A stretch of 64,000 bases of DNA from Bemisia tabaci (GCF_918797505.1 NC_092796.1:60976851-61040850); one strand, 5' to 3'; shown: positions 45,292 to 56,305, numbered from the stretch's first letter. The notes: generated from the sequence alone by a model not told the origin. Made by a program: numbers and translations.

Positions 45292-46464
45292 AACAGGGTT
45301 GATGCCCGGTACTAGTGGTACGGAACTTATGGATCACTCTGTAGAAGCACAAGGAATACAGTTTTAATAAAAAGCATAACTCACGGGTTGCGACAGCAAA
45401 ATACTCGGTTGACCATCAACAATTTTTACGTACCTGGAAGAAAAGAAAAGAAAAGAAAATTTGAGTGAAAACGTAAGAAAGAATTGAGGAATTTTCGTAA
45501 ATTTAACGTCTATGGAAAGACTTGCGGAGAAAATCTCAGTGCATCACTTTTGATGAATGAGTTATCATGGGAAAGCTTTTCCTTGGTAAAATGCAGATAG
45601 CAATCTTCTTGAAAAAGCTTTCTTTGCGGCACAAACATGGACAGCGGTTTCAGGGATAAAGGGGGATTTATTCCCTACGGATGCATGCAGTACCTTTTGG
45701 TGGCGGTAGAATTTGTTTCGGGAAGTAGACCCGACTTTTAAATATAACGTAAAAAGCCGGTAACCGGATGTACAAAGCCAATAATGCCATGTCTCTCTTT
45801 TGTTCACTTCGGTGTGTAATAGATTTTCAATCCGTCGTAGTGATTGAGATAATGATGGTTACGTATCGAAACGAAAAGTTTCAGATATTATATGCCTTTC
45901 CATATAAAAAACACGTTCAGATTCATGCCTATACATGATTTAATTTTTTTAATACGTTTTGATTGGTGCTGGTATCAAATGTTTCGCTAATATTAACAAT
46001 GTATGGATTTTTGTAAGGAATTCATCGCGACCTTAAAAATAATGTTGCATTGTCGGTGGCCTTGAATTTGATGCCTTCAATGCCATAATGTCCGGTTATT
46101 TCAAGTGATTGTTCACGGTCAAATTGCGTAAAGTTACATTTGGATATTTGTGATTTTCACAAAAAAATATTAAATAAACAAAAAAAAAATTGTTAAAAAG
46201 AAAAAAAATCCACAATTGGCTGGGCAAATGAAGAGAACAAGAGAATCTCATTACAGTACATGTCTTCTTAATAAGAGCGGGACAGCCGTCATCAACCGTA
46301 CTGTTCCAATAAAGAGAGTGTTGAAATGTTACATACGAAGCCATGGGTTGCCAATGCATAGTCGAAAGATAGATGAAAGGGAAGCGGGCCTCTTTCAAAG
46401 TGACGCAACTCATACGTACATGACTTCCAAATTGAGATGTAAATATTGAACAGAATTGAATACA
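45292..46464. other. Unassigned AT-rich DNA
   Basis: An (AAAAG)n run at 45439-45460; nothing else recognised. The 135-residue minus-strand frame at 46096-46503 overlaps the next repeat and lacks any domain. Confidence 0.3.
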
Positions 46465-46756
46465 CACGGAGAAAAAAAACTTCGTGCATGGGACCCGAAG
46501 CATATGGATCTCTGAAGTTTTTGGATCACGTATTTAAAAACTTGAGGTCGAGCTGCCGAAGTTTTGGTCAGACACCTGAAGTACTTCGATATATACCGAG
46601 GGGTTCGGGTCACACATCTGAAGTACTCCGGCACATACCGAAGTACCTCGATGTCTCACCCGAACTTCGGCAGCTCAACCTCAAGTTTTTAGATACGTGA
46701 TCCGAAAACTTAAGAGATCCATATGACCTCAATTTCGGGTCTCACGCACGGCCGTG
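46465..46756. repeat. CAC-tip palindromic element, long arms
   Basis: Left tip CACGGAGAAAAAAAACTTCG then TGCATGGGACCCGAAG; right arm TTTCGGGTCTCACGCACGGC then CGTG. Interior arms AAAAACTTGAGGTCGAGCTG / CAGCTCAACCTCAAGTTTTT pair. The centre holds repeated GAAGTAC-CGG units. It is related to 20914-21231. Flanks are CA and TA. Confidence 0.75.
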
Positions 46757-47227
46757 TATTGTGGTATTTATACCAAGAAATCTTTCAAAAATCCACAATT
46801 TCTGAAAAGTTCTGAAAAGGACAAATTCCAAATATTTTAAAAGTGCCTCTCAAAATGTTTGGTTTTTTCAACATGATTTTAACGAAAATAACATCTCTTG
46901 GCATTCTACTTAGAAAATACTCAAAGAAGGTTTCGCTTTCTAAAATGTCAACAATTTTTAAGAATTCCCTCGTTGCTGCTAAAATCTCGGCAAATCAGAA
47001 GCGGCACAGTTTCACTGGACCAAAAGGATTGAGATTGCAATACTCTGGCTACATGCATCGGTACTCCAGAGCTCGGAGGAGGATGCGCTCGAGCTTACGG
47101 GCTGGGCTCCGAGATTCAAGTACTTATTATCTGATTAATGCAATGCGACCTAATCTCGAGTGATCGAGCCATCAAAATATCCCGCTACGAAGCTCTGCCC
47201 TCCGCATCGGCTACTCGGTCGCCAGGG
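46757..47227. other. Unassigned
   Basis: A 106-residue plus-strand frame (46843-47163) is open but matches no known family and has no supporting context. I do not call it a gene. Confidence 0.3.
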
Positions 47228-47475
47228 CCGCGCTGAGGAAAAACCCCGTAAGAACATTCGAGAGTTGCCAAATTTACTTTGATACAATGTTTATTTTTGC
47301 GGAAGGCTGTGAATATTTTCCCTTTAAATTTTCAGAAACTTCGGGTAAAATTGCGAACAAAATTATCTGAAAAATTGGATGGAAAATATTCATAAGTTCA
47401 CCAGGAAATTCGTGTTTTATCGAGGGAAATTCGGCAAGGCCTAAGGTTCATACGGCGTTTTCCCTTAGCACGGCG
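47228..47475. repeat. Family A miniature inverted-repeat element
   Basis: Left CCGCGCTGAGGAAAAACCCC then GTAAGAACATTCGAGAGTTG; right GAAATTCGGCAAGGCCTAAG then GTTCATACGGCGTTTTCCCT and TAGCACGGCGG. Confidence 0.82.
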
Positions 47476-47633
47476 GCGCAGGTTTTTGCGCTCTCAATTA
47501 GGTCGAACGGCGCGGGCGACCGACGATTTATAATTCAAATTCAACTCCCCTTAAAGCCTTAGCCAACGTCAAGTGCCTCGTGGTTGCACCCTCCACCCGC
47601 GCCCTAGAAAAACCTCCCTTTCATTTGCCTACA

Positions 47634-47884
47634 CTGCCATGCCGAGGAAAAACGCCGTATACGCCTTCAGGTGTTACCAAATTTCCCCTTATAGAAGCAC
47701 GGATTTCCCGGTAAGTTTATGAATATTCTTCCTCCAATTTTATCGTACATTTTGTAAGTAATTTTTCCCAAAGATCCTGAAAATTTCAAGGAAAAATATG
47801 AGTAACTTTCCTAAAAATAAACATTTTATGGGAGGAAATTTGGCAACTCTCGGATGTTGATACGGTGTTTTTCCTGAGGACGTC
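47634..47884. repeat. Family A miniature inverted-repeat element
   Basis: Left CTGCCATGCCGAGGAAAAAC then GCCGTATACGCCTTCAGGTG; right AAATTTGGCAACTCTCGGAT then GTTGATACGGTGTTTTTCCT. The right tip is degraded after GAGGACG. Confidence 0.8.
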
Positions 47885-48496
47885 GAGGCGACCCACCCGA
47901 GTGGCTTCCTCGGAAAATGTGTTGAGACTTTGGAGCGACGGTTACTCAAACGCGCGGATTCCCCTCAACCTCTGACCAAGTAGGGAGCTTTCCTAATTAA
48001 ATTTTCACAAAAATCTCCACCATCTCCGTAATTTCTAATCTGGCTGCGATGCGAGGTGAGGGTGTGCGAAGTTCGAGGGCATCCATGTAGAACACCCTCG
48101 AGGTGGAGTGAGGAAACTGGCCGGCGAACAATCGCACTCATGCGGAACCAATCAACGTTTACACACTCGTTAATTTTTATATGATTAGGTATATTACTTA
48201 CGATCGAAAAATCGAAGGCGAAAATAATTGGATCTTCGGAGTTGTTCATGAAATACGCAAAGATTTTTGTACCCCTTTCCCCATAATAATGCACTCGTAA
48301 CGCACGACTTTATGACCTCTCAAAGGACACTATGCTCTTCTTGAGCCCTTTTAACAAGAAGAGAAACCACAGATGAACCTCGATATTTTCCCTCGCTATT
48401 ATATATTTAAAAATAGCGGTAAAAATGAATAAGGAGAAATTATATTTTACTATAAGAATGCTCTGACTCGGTGTTAAGGGTCTCTTTGTACCTTTA
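47885..48496. other. Unassigned
   Basis: No gene or repeat recognised. A short inverted pair GAGGGTGT / ACACCCTCGAGGTG lies near 48057-48105. Confidence 0.3.
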
Positions 48497-48729
48497 TTAA
48501 TTACGAAGGAGAAAAAAAAACACTAAGAAGTGACCCAAACTGTAAGTAACAAGGTGGAGAAATGGTGCTGGGTCCACGCCATAAGATCCTTTCCCCCCAG
48601 TTTTGTACTGGTACTCATTAGAGTTAAAAATGTATTTTTGACTCTGTAATTTTTGGAACTCCTTGGCTTTGTTTTCTCCGCGAAATGTTGTGGACCAAGC
48701 ACCATTTCTCCACCTTCTTAATTACGAGG
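48497..48729. repeat. Family R foldback flanked by TTAATTACGA direct repeats
   Basis: Arms AAGGTGGAGAAATGGTGCTG (48549) and CAAGCACCATTTCTCCACCT (48696) are inverted. TTAATTACGAAGG (48497) and TTAATTACGAGG (48718) flank the element as direct repeats of at least 10 bp. A half copy of the arm (GCACCATTTCTCCGCCTTG) is at about 58325. Confidence 0.62.
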
Positions 48730-49221
48730 TAAACCATGAGCATGTGACTAGAAAGAGTAGGCCTCTTAGAGAAAAGAAACTGTTTAGAGAACGAGTACGC
48801 AGCCCTGAAGCGGCGTCTAGGACATTTTTTTTTTATCTTGGTAAATGCTGCAATTATTATGTAAATGATGTCGTAGTGGGTGACTCCATTGAATACTTAA
48901 TCTCTATAGTGGCGGAACACCCGAAAAACCCACGCCTAAGCCGAGAAAGAAGGAAAAATTGTTTTAGGATGACGTGGCACGTGCAAAGGAACGAAAATTG
49001 CGAGAATTGCTTTGCTCCTCGGCGCTCGCGGTCCTCCGAGTCTCAGGATTTCATTTGAGAAAAGTTTGAAAAACGCTCGCTAAAAACTAAAGCATGCACT
49101 TCCCAACTCTAGCCCAGGCTGAAAAATTCATGCTCGGCAAGAATCTCCTCATTGCTGTCATATTGCTTTTTAAAAGTCTTCTTTTTTCGAAGCTTTAATA
49201 AAATCAGTCTTTGAGTATATG
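48730..49221. other. Unassigned
   Basis: A 131-residue plus-strand frame (48663-49058) begins inside the family R repeat and has no recognisable domain. Confidence 0.3.
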
Positions 49222-49525
49222 AAAAAAACAAGGGGAGAAAAACGGGAAACAAGGCTAAATACAACACGAAAAACCCGATACGTTTCAACTCAAAACTGAG
49301 TCATTTCCAGTCGGAAAGCAAATGTAAAAGTATAAAATATTGATGAAAAAACCTGAGACCTACATGCTGGCAGGGATCCGAGAAAAGGCAATTTATCGAT
49401 CAAAATTTTAATTTTTAATTCGTTTTCCGACGGAAAATGACTCAGTTTTGAGTCGAACGTCGAGTTTTTAGTGTTGTATTTTTAGGCTTGTTTTCCATTT
49501 TTGCCCGTTATTTTTTTCATTTTAC
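49222..49525. repeat. Family N foldback with paired GAAACGT hairpins
   Basis: The left arm AACAAGGGGAGAAAAACGGG ... CAAGGCTAAATACAACACGA pairs with TCGAGTTTTTAGTGTTGTAT ... TTTTAGGCTTGTTTTCCATT at the right. Each arm holds a hairpin, ACTCAAAACTGAGT (minus orientation, about 49288-49301) and GACTCAGTTTTGAGTC (about 49439-49454). The ~110-bp centre contains CATGCTGGCAGGGATCCGAG. Non-coding. Confidence 0.65.
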
Positions 49526-50491
49526 CATTGTATCGGTCTTCATCAAAAAACTTTGTATCTTTGAGTATAAAAGCGCCGAAAGAGAGTGAAAGATTTCTAG
49601 CTCGCATTATTGAAATTATACCTCTAAATTCTAAAAATCTCTCTCGATACATGACATTCCAAGCAAATTCGGTTGTAGCATATTCCTTACCCGACGCGAA
49701 TGTAAACAGCCTACTTCGAAATCATTGAACAATCCCGTTCCCGCATGAGTTCGCATATTGGTTCCCGAATAGAGTTAGAGATCGAACGGCGTTTCGCCTT
49801 AAATGTTGGGGGTAGGCAAAAGCGGGCACACAGGAGCTGCAATAGTGGTATCACAATATCCGTGAATTGGGAATGTGGAAGCACACCTCGCATCGGAATG
49901 GTAGGTTCGCTTGTCGACTTCCCAAGAATGTTTGTGGAGCACATGCTTCCCGGACCTGATTTCGAGCGGTTTTAGTTCTATTACTCATTCGGCGAAGTTT
50001 TTATGGAAAGAAGAGCTTAAATACGGTAGAAACTTTCACGCTGAAGTAAAAATAGAATGAAATAAAAATCAGCTTTTAGGAAAAATGAAGTTTAATTATC
50101 TCGGGCGATAATTTATGGTAAAGAAAGCTTAATATGTGGCACGTCATTAGTTTTATGTGTTTCAAATGATAATAATAAGTTTATGATCATATGTTGAACT
50201 GAATGCTAGTGAGAATTTCATTCTACTATTCTATCAAAATAGAGGATTTTATAATCTCGCACTGCCAATGCAATGAGTTATTACCTACTGTTATTTTTAC
50301 AACAATTGAACGTGGAACTGAACAATTGAATTAAAAACAGCGAGCTTGTTAATATTATATTCGTTTTATGTCTCTCCCTCCTTTTCAAATTTTGAGAGCG
50401 GTAATTTTTCGGAACATACTCTCGGTACGTTCAAAATTCTCGGGCAAGAGGTATGAGAATTTCATAATGCGTGTTTGATTCACAGGCACCC
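49526..50491. other. Unassigned AT-rich DNA
   Basis: Nothing recognised. Confidence 0.3.
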
Positions 50492-50493
50492 TG

Positions 50494-50721
50494 CACTGAG
50501 GAAAAAAGTCGCTTGGATCTAGAGTCCAGACTCTTAAAAACAACGACAAGAGAAAATACTCTTGATTCAATCAGCTTTTTGCTTGAATCAAAAGGAAATC
50601 CGCTTAATCTAAGAGACTTGGTTCTCGATTTAAGCAAAAATCCGATTGAATCAAGAGTGTTTTTTCTTGTCCATGTTTTTAAGAGTCTGGACTCTAGATC
50701 CAAGCGACTTTTTTTCCAGTG
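50494..50721. repeat. Family C palindrome (CAC-tip group), TG duplication
   Basis: Left CACTGAGGAAAAAAGTCGCT then TGGATCTAGAGTCCAGACTC; the right is the inverse ending GACTTTTTTTCCAGTG. TG flanks both sides (50492-50493, 50722-50723). The subterminal bases (GTCGCTTGGATC) differ in both arms from the other copies (ACACATTGGATC), and do so symmetrically. Confidence 0.87.
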
Positions 50722-50764
50722 TGGCACCACCCATTTGGGACTCAAGACCCCTATAACTCCTATT

Positions 50765-51016
50765 CTACCGTTCTGAGGATAAACATCATATGAGAATTCT
50801 AATGTTGCCAAATTCCTCCCAAAAGAGTATGTCTTTTTTGAGGAAATTGTGAAAATTCTTCCTCGAAGTTTTTAGATACTTTCGGTTATATTGCGAATCA
50901 AATCCTCTGAAAAATTGAAATCAAAATTTTTACAAGTATTACAGAACATTTTTATTTTATCGAACGAAATTTTGAACGTCTAAACGCTCATACGATGTTC
51001 TTTCTTAGCATGGCAG
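50765..51016. repeat. Family A miniature inverted-repeat element
   Basis: Left CTACCGTTCTGAGGATAAAC then ATCATATGAGAATTCTAATG; right AAATTTTGAACGTCTAAACG then CTCATACGATGTTCTTTCTT and AGCATGGCAG. Confidence 0.8.
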
Positions 51017-51146
51017 CATACTGTTCCAAAGAATTGATATTTATTTTTTACTTTTTTAAAACGGAAAAAGTCATAAGGATTAATTTAATATCGGTGTGCA
51101 ATCGACCATGAGCCATGGCGATACTGCGTTTCCCATCTCTATTTTG

Positions 51147-51710
51147 GTAATTTCCACGTCGTATGAACATTCGCATTTTGCCAAATTTACTCTTAGAAAA
51201 CACACGTTTTTGGGGGAAATTATAAATATTTCTCACTTAAAATTTTAGATGATTCACATCAAATTGCAAAATAAATTCTCTGAAAAATCGGGAGAAAAAT
51301 ATCCACAAGTTTCCTTGAAAATTCGTATTTTATCGAGGGGAATTTGGCAATGTCTGAAGGTTCGTACGTCGTTTCTACTTAGCACGGTAGAGTCCCTTCA
51401 TACTGCGAGTCAAGACAACACCCCCTCATGGAGTCACAAACGGGAATAAAGATTACACAAATTGACAGTTTTTCGTAATCTTTGATCGGCTCATTCTCAA
51501 ATTCTTTTCTCCGTTCCTTCTCTCATTCCGTTTGTTCCTTGTCGAACCCGTTATTCCCCGGTCCATTCCAGGTTATAATCTTTGCAATCGCTGAAAATGT
51601 AATCCTCATTCCCGTTTGTGACACTGTGGAGGCATAAAATACGGGAACCAATCAGAAATGGATTCACATTGTCTTGACTCTGAGTAAAAAGGGACTCTGT
51701 AGCACGGCAG
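51147..51710. repeat. Family A element split by a hAT-type insertion
   Basis: Left arm GTAATTTCCACGTCGTATGA then ACATTCGCATTTTGCC; right arm AATTTGGCAATGTCTGAAGG then TTCGTACGTCGTTTCTACTT and AGCACGG at 51387. After the insertion and its duplicated TAGCACGG, the terminal CAG appears at 51708-51710. Confidence 0.8.
51388..51699. mobile_element. hAT-type foldback element nested in family A, 8-bp TSD
   Basis: 312 bp, non-coding. Tips TAGAGTCCCTTCATACTGCG and, inverted, CAGAGTCCCTTTTTACTCAG. The arms continue through GAGTCAAGACAA and GTCACAAACGGGAAT. It is flanked by TAGCACGG at 51380-51387 and 51700-51707, which is also family A terminal sequence, so the duplication reconstructs an intact family A end. 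Confidence 0.87.
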
Positions 51711-53304
51711 TACATATACGCGATGATGAGGAGACACGCCGCGCGGAAACTCAACTCGAGAGTGGGATGTGGGTTCCAATTTGGCAAGCTCGTGTCTGGT
51801 ACATATTTCACGAAGAGCCCCAGACAAGTTATTGCAGTCCGGAATGCAGTTTTCATTAGAAGAAGCGGTTCACGAAAAAGGCGTAAATTGCCAGGCGGGC
51901 GCACGCGCTCCCGAGTGCGGAGGCAGCTGAGAGGTCAGAGAAACGTAGGAATGAACTCTTTCACTTCATTGTTGGTGATTTATTCGCCCAAGAGGGGATA
52001 GCCGGGGGGTGTCAGGCAGGGCTGCGAGGGCTCAATCTTGCCTCCCTTCGAATAACACCTACCCGACAATGAGTGTGAAAACACTTGGAACTTAACCTAA
52101 AAATAGTGAGGATTAAAATAACAGCGAGGCACCCTCTCTACGCCACATTCCAACTAATGACTCCCGATTGCCGGGCTGCGGGGCTCTAGTCCCCCTCCGA
52201 GGTGAGTCCTGTCCTCACCACTCCGCTCCGGGAACAGACTCGGAGGCGCGCTTTGGGAACCGGATACGCTCGTGCCGCCGAGTTCCGTTCCCCGTGGTTT
52301 CTAATTAAGATATTCCATAAGTTTGCAATTGTTTATGATCAGAATTTCTAATTTTTTTTTTAACTTTTGGGTATCCTGATGAAATCCTAATTTCATAATT
52401 TTTCCAAATCCTGATCAAATCCTTATTTTTTGCGGTGAAAATTAAAATGTATGCATAAGCGTATGCGAAAGCAGAACTCTAGGATTAAGTTCTAAGGATT
52501 GAAAACACGTGCGAATCAATGAAAATGTAAATAAACGTTAATGAACCAGCCTCGATTGGCTGTTCAGCCACAAAGACAATGAAATAATTACACAAGCTCA
52601 AGACCTGCTTTTACGACCGATTATTCCTCAAATCCTGATGAAATCGGGAAAATCTGGAAAATTCTGAAGGTAGACACCCTGATTATGCTCAATCTGAAAT
52701 GGCTTTCTAAAATCCTCTCTTAGTCATAATGTGAACCATAAGGGGATTCTTAAGGAAATAAGCTGTTTCCGGAAAGGCTATGAGCGCGACCCTTGGAGCT
52801 TTCAAGATGAAAATTACGAATTTATAATCCTGAAGTTGAGGAGAAGCTTCAAAATGATGAGTGCAGTGTTCGAATTGGCATCGTAGGCATGATATTGCTT
52901 GAATAAATGAGTGATTTAAATTAATGGTTCCTGGAGTGGGTCGGATGTCGCGCGCTTTCCGGCGATTTCGTATTTCTCTTTCAAAAAATATGACGCAGTT
53001 TCCTCCGTGATTGCAATTTAATTTTTAACTTTGGAATGTTGAAAAATTAGCCGAGATTAGCTGGCCTTTTCGCATAGCTCCGTTTTACGAAAAAATTAAT
53101 GATTATATTAAAAATACGAGGAAAAGACAAACCGTCATATCCAAAGCTACGCTTTCAACCGAATAATGATGACGCTGAATTAATTCAGAAGCATTGAACT
53201 AATGAACCTTGAAAATGTATAATCTGGAATGTAAATGTAGTAAAATCTGGGAACCGAGACTTCATCGATTCTTCAAAAGTTGCGAGATAATTTGATTGTA
53301 CCTC
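51711..53304. other. Unassigned; GC-richer first half
   Basis: 51720-52300 is GC-richer with overlapping open frames on both strands and no recognisable domain. 52300-53304 is AT-rich. It contains repeated AATCCTGATGAAATC segments (52374, 52411, 52634). Confidence 0.3.
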
Positions 53305-53490
53305 CTTTTTTTCTGTCTACAGGGATTGGATTGAGTCCACCTGCAGTCTCTACTTAAAAACGAGCCACAGGCAACTCTTGCTTCAAACTGTCAAGCTGAG
53401 CAGTCACCTCGCCGAGAATCGATCCCGCGACCTCCTAATGACAGATTCAGCGCTATAACACCAATAATATCCTGCACTATAGGAGGCCGA
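53305..53490 (-). repeat. tRNA-derived SINE-like sequence
   Basis: On the minus strand, starting near 53490, there is a tRNA-like head: TTATAGCGCTGAATCTGTCA then TTAGGAGGTCGCGGGATCGA and TTCTCGGC. GGATCGATTCT is close to the pol III B box (GGTTCGANNCC), and TAGCGCTGAATCTG resembles the D-arm/anticodon side of a tRNA. The body continues to an A-rich end (GACAGAAAAAAAGG) near 53305. A complete acceptor stem is not visible, so it is not a functional tRNA. Confidence 0.5.
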
Positions 53491-53607
53491 CTGAAATAGA
53501 GTGGTTGAGCATACAAGCTCAGAGCAGGAAAAATTATACTGCGGAGGAAATTATATAGAGTGAAGAATTATAATTGAGAGAAGCGTATACGAATGAAAGT
53601 TATGATA

Positions 53608-54999
53608 CAGGGTTATTCAAAAGTTACGCACCACTGGCCATAACTTTAGTTCTAATTATGATATCGATTTGCGGTTTGTGGCGTCCTTCCTCATATCGAG
53701 GGGGAAACTTTTTGAGGTACTTTTCAGTTCTTCACCCCCCCAGGGGGAGGGGGGGCGGGGGGCAACTCAAAAATTTCAAATGGCAACCCCCATCATGTGA
53801 TACATCGTTAGAAAGAGCATGAAAAAAGAAAATTTTTGGCGCAAACCGGAAGTCGATCTGACCCCCCTGTCAAAAGTTAGGGGGGTCCAAAGGTTATTTA
53901 GGGGGTCCGCACCTTCATTTTTTAGAGTAGCTTCGGCGGCTCTTGGACATACCGTTTCTCTTTTCAAAGAGTCCTCGAATACTCCAAGTCTGATACCGAA
54001 GTCTTCATATTGCCCCCGGTCCACCACAGCCCCCCCGTAGGGGGGGGGATGGGCCTGTTACAATGAAACATTGCATTAAAATGCGAAAAGTCACAGAAGA
54101 GCTTCAAACTTAGTATCAAATCCGAGTGGACCTTCTTGCCAATGTTAACGCAAACGCAGCCTGCGACTTTAAAGTGAGTTTTCAAAACTCTTAGCCCCCT
54201 GCCCCCCCCCCCCTCATTTTTGGTTGCAGAGCGGGTAAAAACCGGGAAATTCACTACAAATAATGCCCGAAACTAATGTCCAACTTGAGGAGGACCCTTG
54301 AAATGTTGCGATCAGTCGGAGCATTGAAATACAAGGACTGCCACCCCCTTAAAGTACGGAAACATCCAAAACACCCCCGCTGCCCCCCTCATTTTTCGTT
54401 GCGGAGCGGGTAAAAACCGGGAAAATCGCCAGAAATGATGCCCGAAACCACTGTAGAACTTGACGAGAACCGCTCGACGAGAAACGTTGCGCTCAGTCGG
54501 AGAACTGCAACACAGGAACTGCCGCCCACTTTAAGGACGGAAACATCCATAAAACCCCCGCTGCCCCCCTCTTTTTTCGTTGCAGAGCTGGTAAGAACCG
54601 GGGCATCATTTCTGGCGGGGGGGGGGTGGATTCGAGGACTCTTTGAAAAGAGAAACGGTATGTCCAAGAGCCGCCGAAGCTACTCTAAAAAATGAAGGTG
54701 CGGACCCCCTAAATAACCTTTGGACCCCCCTAACTTTTGACAGGGGGTCAGATCGACTTCCGGTTTGCGCCAAAAATTTTCTTTTTTCATGCTCTTTCTA
54801 ACGATGTATCACATGATGGGGGTTGCCATTTGAAATTTTTGAGTTGCCCCCCGCCCCCCTCCCCCTGGGGGGTGAAGAACTGAAAAGTACCTCAAAAATT
54901 TTCCCCCTCGATATGAGGAAGGACGCCACAAACCGCAAATCGATATCATAATTAGAACTAAAGTTATGGCCAGTGGTGCGTAACTTTTGAATAACCCTG
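53608..54999. mobile_element. Mariner-like non-autonomous element with ~370-bp inverted repeats
   Basis: Tips CAGGGTTATTCAAAAGTTAC at 53608 and the exact inverse ending at 54999, with TA on both sides (53606-53607, 55000-55001). Inverted arms span 53608-53980 and 54630-54999, nearly identical, including CGAGGACTCTTTGAAAAGAG at the inner boundary. No transposase remains inside. TA flanks and CAGGG-type tips suggest the Tc1/mariner group (inference). Confidence 0.85.
54213..54629 (+). repeat. Internal tandem repeat of the mariner-like element, period 175-181 bp
   Basis: CTCATTTTTGGTTGCAGAGC, CTCATTTTTCGTTGCGGAGC and CTCTTTTTTCGTTGCAGAGC start at 54213, 54388 and 54569. Each is followed by GGGTAAAAACCGGG-type sequence. 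There are two full units and a third that runs into the right arm. Confidence 0.85.
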
Positions 55000-55101
55000 T
55001 ATATTTATATCATCATAATCAATTTTATTATGCGAAATTTTACAATTCTTCTTTAACTACTGTTTATGTCCCTCATTCTGTAGCCCTCCCCCTTATCCTT
55101 A

Positions 55102-55376
55102 CACTCAAAGAAAAAAGTTCGGCCAGCTGAACCGAATGTACGGTGTTCAATATTGGCTGTAATGTTTGGTAAATGCGACCGCTCACTCGGTTCTGGGAAC
55201 TGTATCCTCGGTTCATGTAACGGAGCTTTTTCGTTAGTTCTGTTCGGTTTGAATGCTCGGTAGCATGAGCCGAGGATGCGGTTCCTAGAACCGAGAGAGC
55301 GGTCGCATGAACCGAACAATACGGCCGATATTGAACACCGTACGTTCGGTTCATAAGCCGAACTTTTTTCTCAGTG
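55102..55376. repeat. CAC-tip palindromic element with GTTCGG arms
   Basis: Left CACTCAAAGAAAAAAGTTCG, right (inverted) CACTGAGAAAAAAGTTCGGC. Arms GAACCGAATGTACGGTGTTC / GAACACCGTACGTTCGGTTC pair. The centre carries several GAACCGA / TCGGTTC units. Flanks are TA and CA. Confidence 0.82.
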
Positions 55377-56303
55377 CATGATCCCGCTCTATGTAGACTA
55401 ACTTATGGGGTCCGAGAAGCGGGCTTGGGACAGTGTGAAGCGCCCTCTGAGGGTTAGACCGAGTAGTGACCAGGGAGCGCAGCCCTCCAGTTTCACAATA
55501 AAAATTGACATCCATCGACGAGTTTTCGGAGAACGCAGGGAGCGAGGTGGGGGCAACGAGGGACGGGGAGAGCGAACGGAAACAAACCGCGCGAATAATG
55601 GAGGCGAACAAAAAGATGCAACTAATAAAAAGCGCGGATGCTGAGGGACTCGCAGGGGCGGGGCCGGGCGGCCGGGATCCTCGAGTACAATCCATTTAGG
55701 AGCTTTTCATGCTCCCGGCCCAACTTTACACGAGCTTCCGCGTCGCGTCGCTGCGCTAACTCGGCTGCGCGTAAAACATAATTAACTTTCAGGTATCCTC
55801 CCGATCCTCCGACCATTTTTCCAGATTATGAATGCGAGCACTCGAAAAACCCCCATTCATCGGGCCTCGCGCCTGGTTCGGACCCATCTTGAACCCCCCC
55901 CCCCCCCCCTTCGCGAGGAACTCGGCAAGGGAGGATCAAAAATTAAGCCCCAAGTTGACGGGCGGCGCTCGGATTAGTCCAGAGCTTCATCCACTCTGTA
56001 ATACTTGCCCCCGATGAATATTCATACGTCAAACGTCCGTGATTCGCACGGCACATCATCATTTTACGAAATATAGGCGCCGTCATATTTTATCTGTGGC
56101 GGGAGCTACACGAAAAAAATGTCTGTTGTTTGATAGACGGCTGGCTATAAGTTTAGGCGTCGGCTGAATTTCAGGCGAATCTCGAGGGAACGGGAAAAGG
56201 ATCGTTAGAGGAGACAAAATTATCTATGAGGGGAACATAATTAAAAATTAAAAAATCGTATGGAATGCCCCAAAATGTAATGACCCTACGTCGCGTGGCC
56301 CCC
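55377..56303. other. Unassigned, GC-rich to 56000
   Basis: 55400-55720 is GC-rich with overlapping frames (64-114 residues) on both strands. A C-tract lies at 55896-55909. No recognised domain. Confidence 0.3.
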
Positions 56304-56305
56304 TA

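Noticed and set aside
46843..47163. 106-residue basic frame resembling a small host protein
   Set aside because: No family recognised, no conserved neighbours, no splice context that could be supported.
53400..53490. Functional tRNA gene on the minus strand
   Set aside because: B-box-like and anticodon-like parts are seen, but no complementary 7-bp acceptor stem. Treated as SINE-like.
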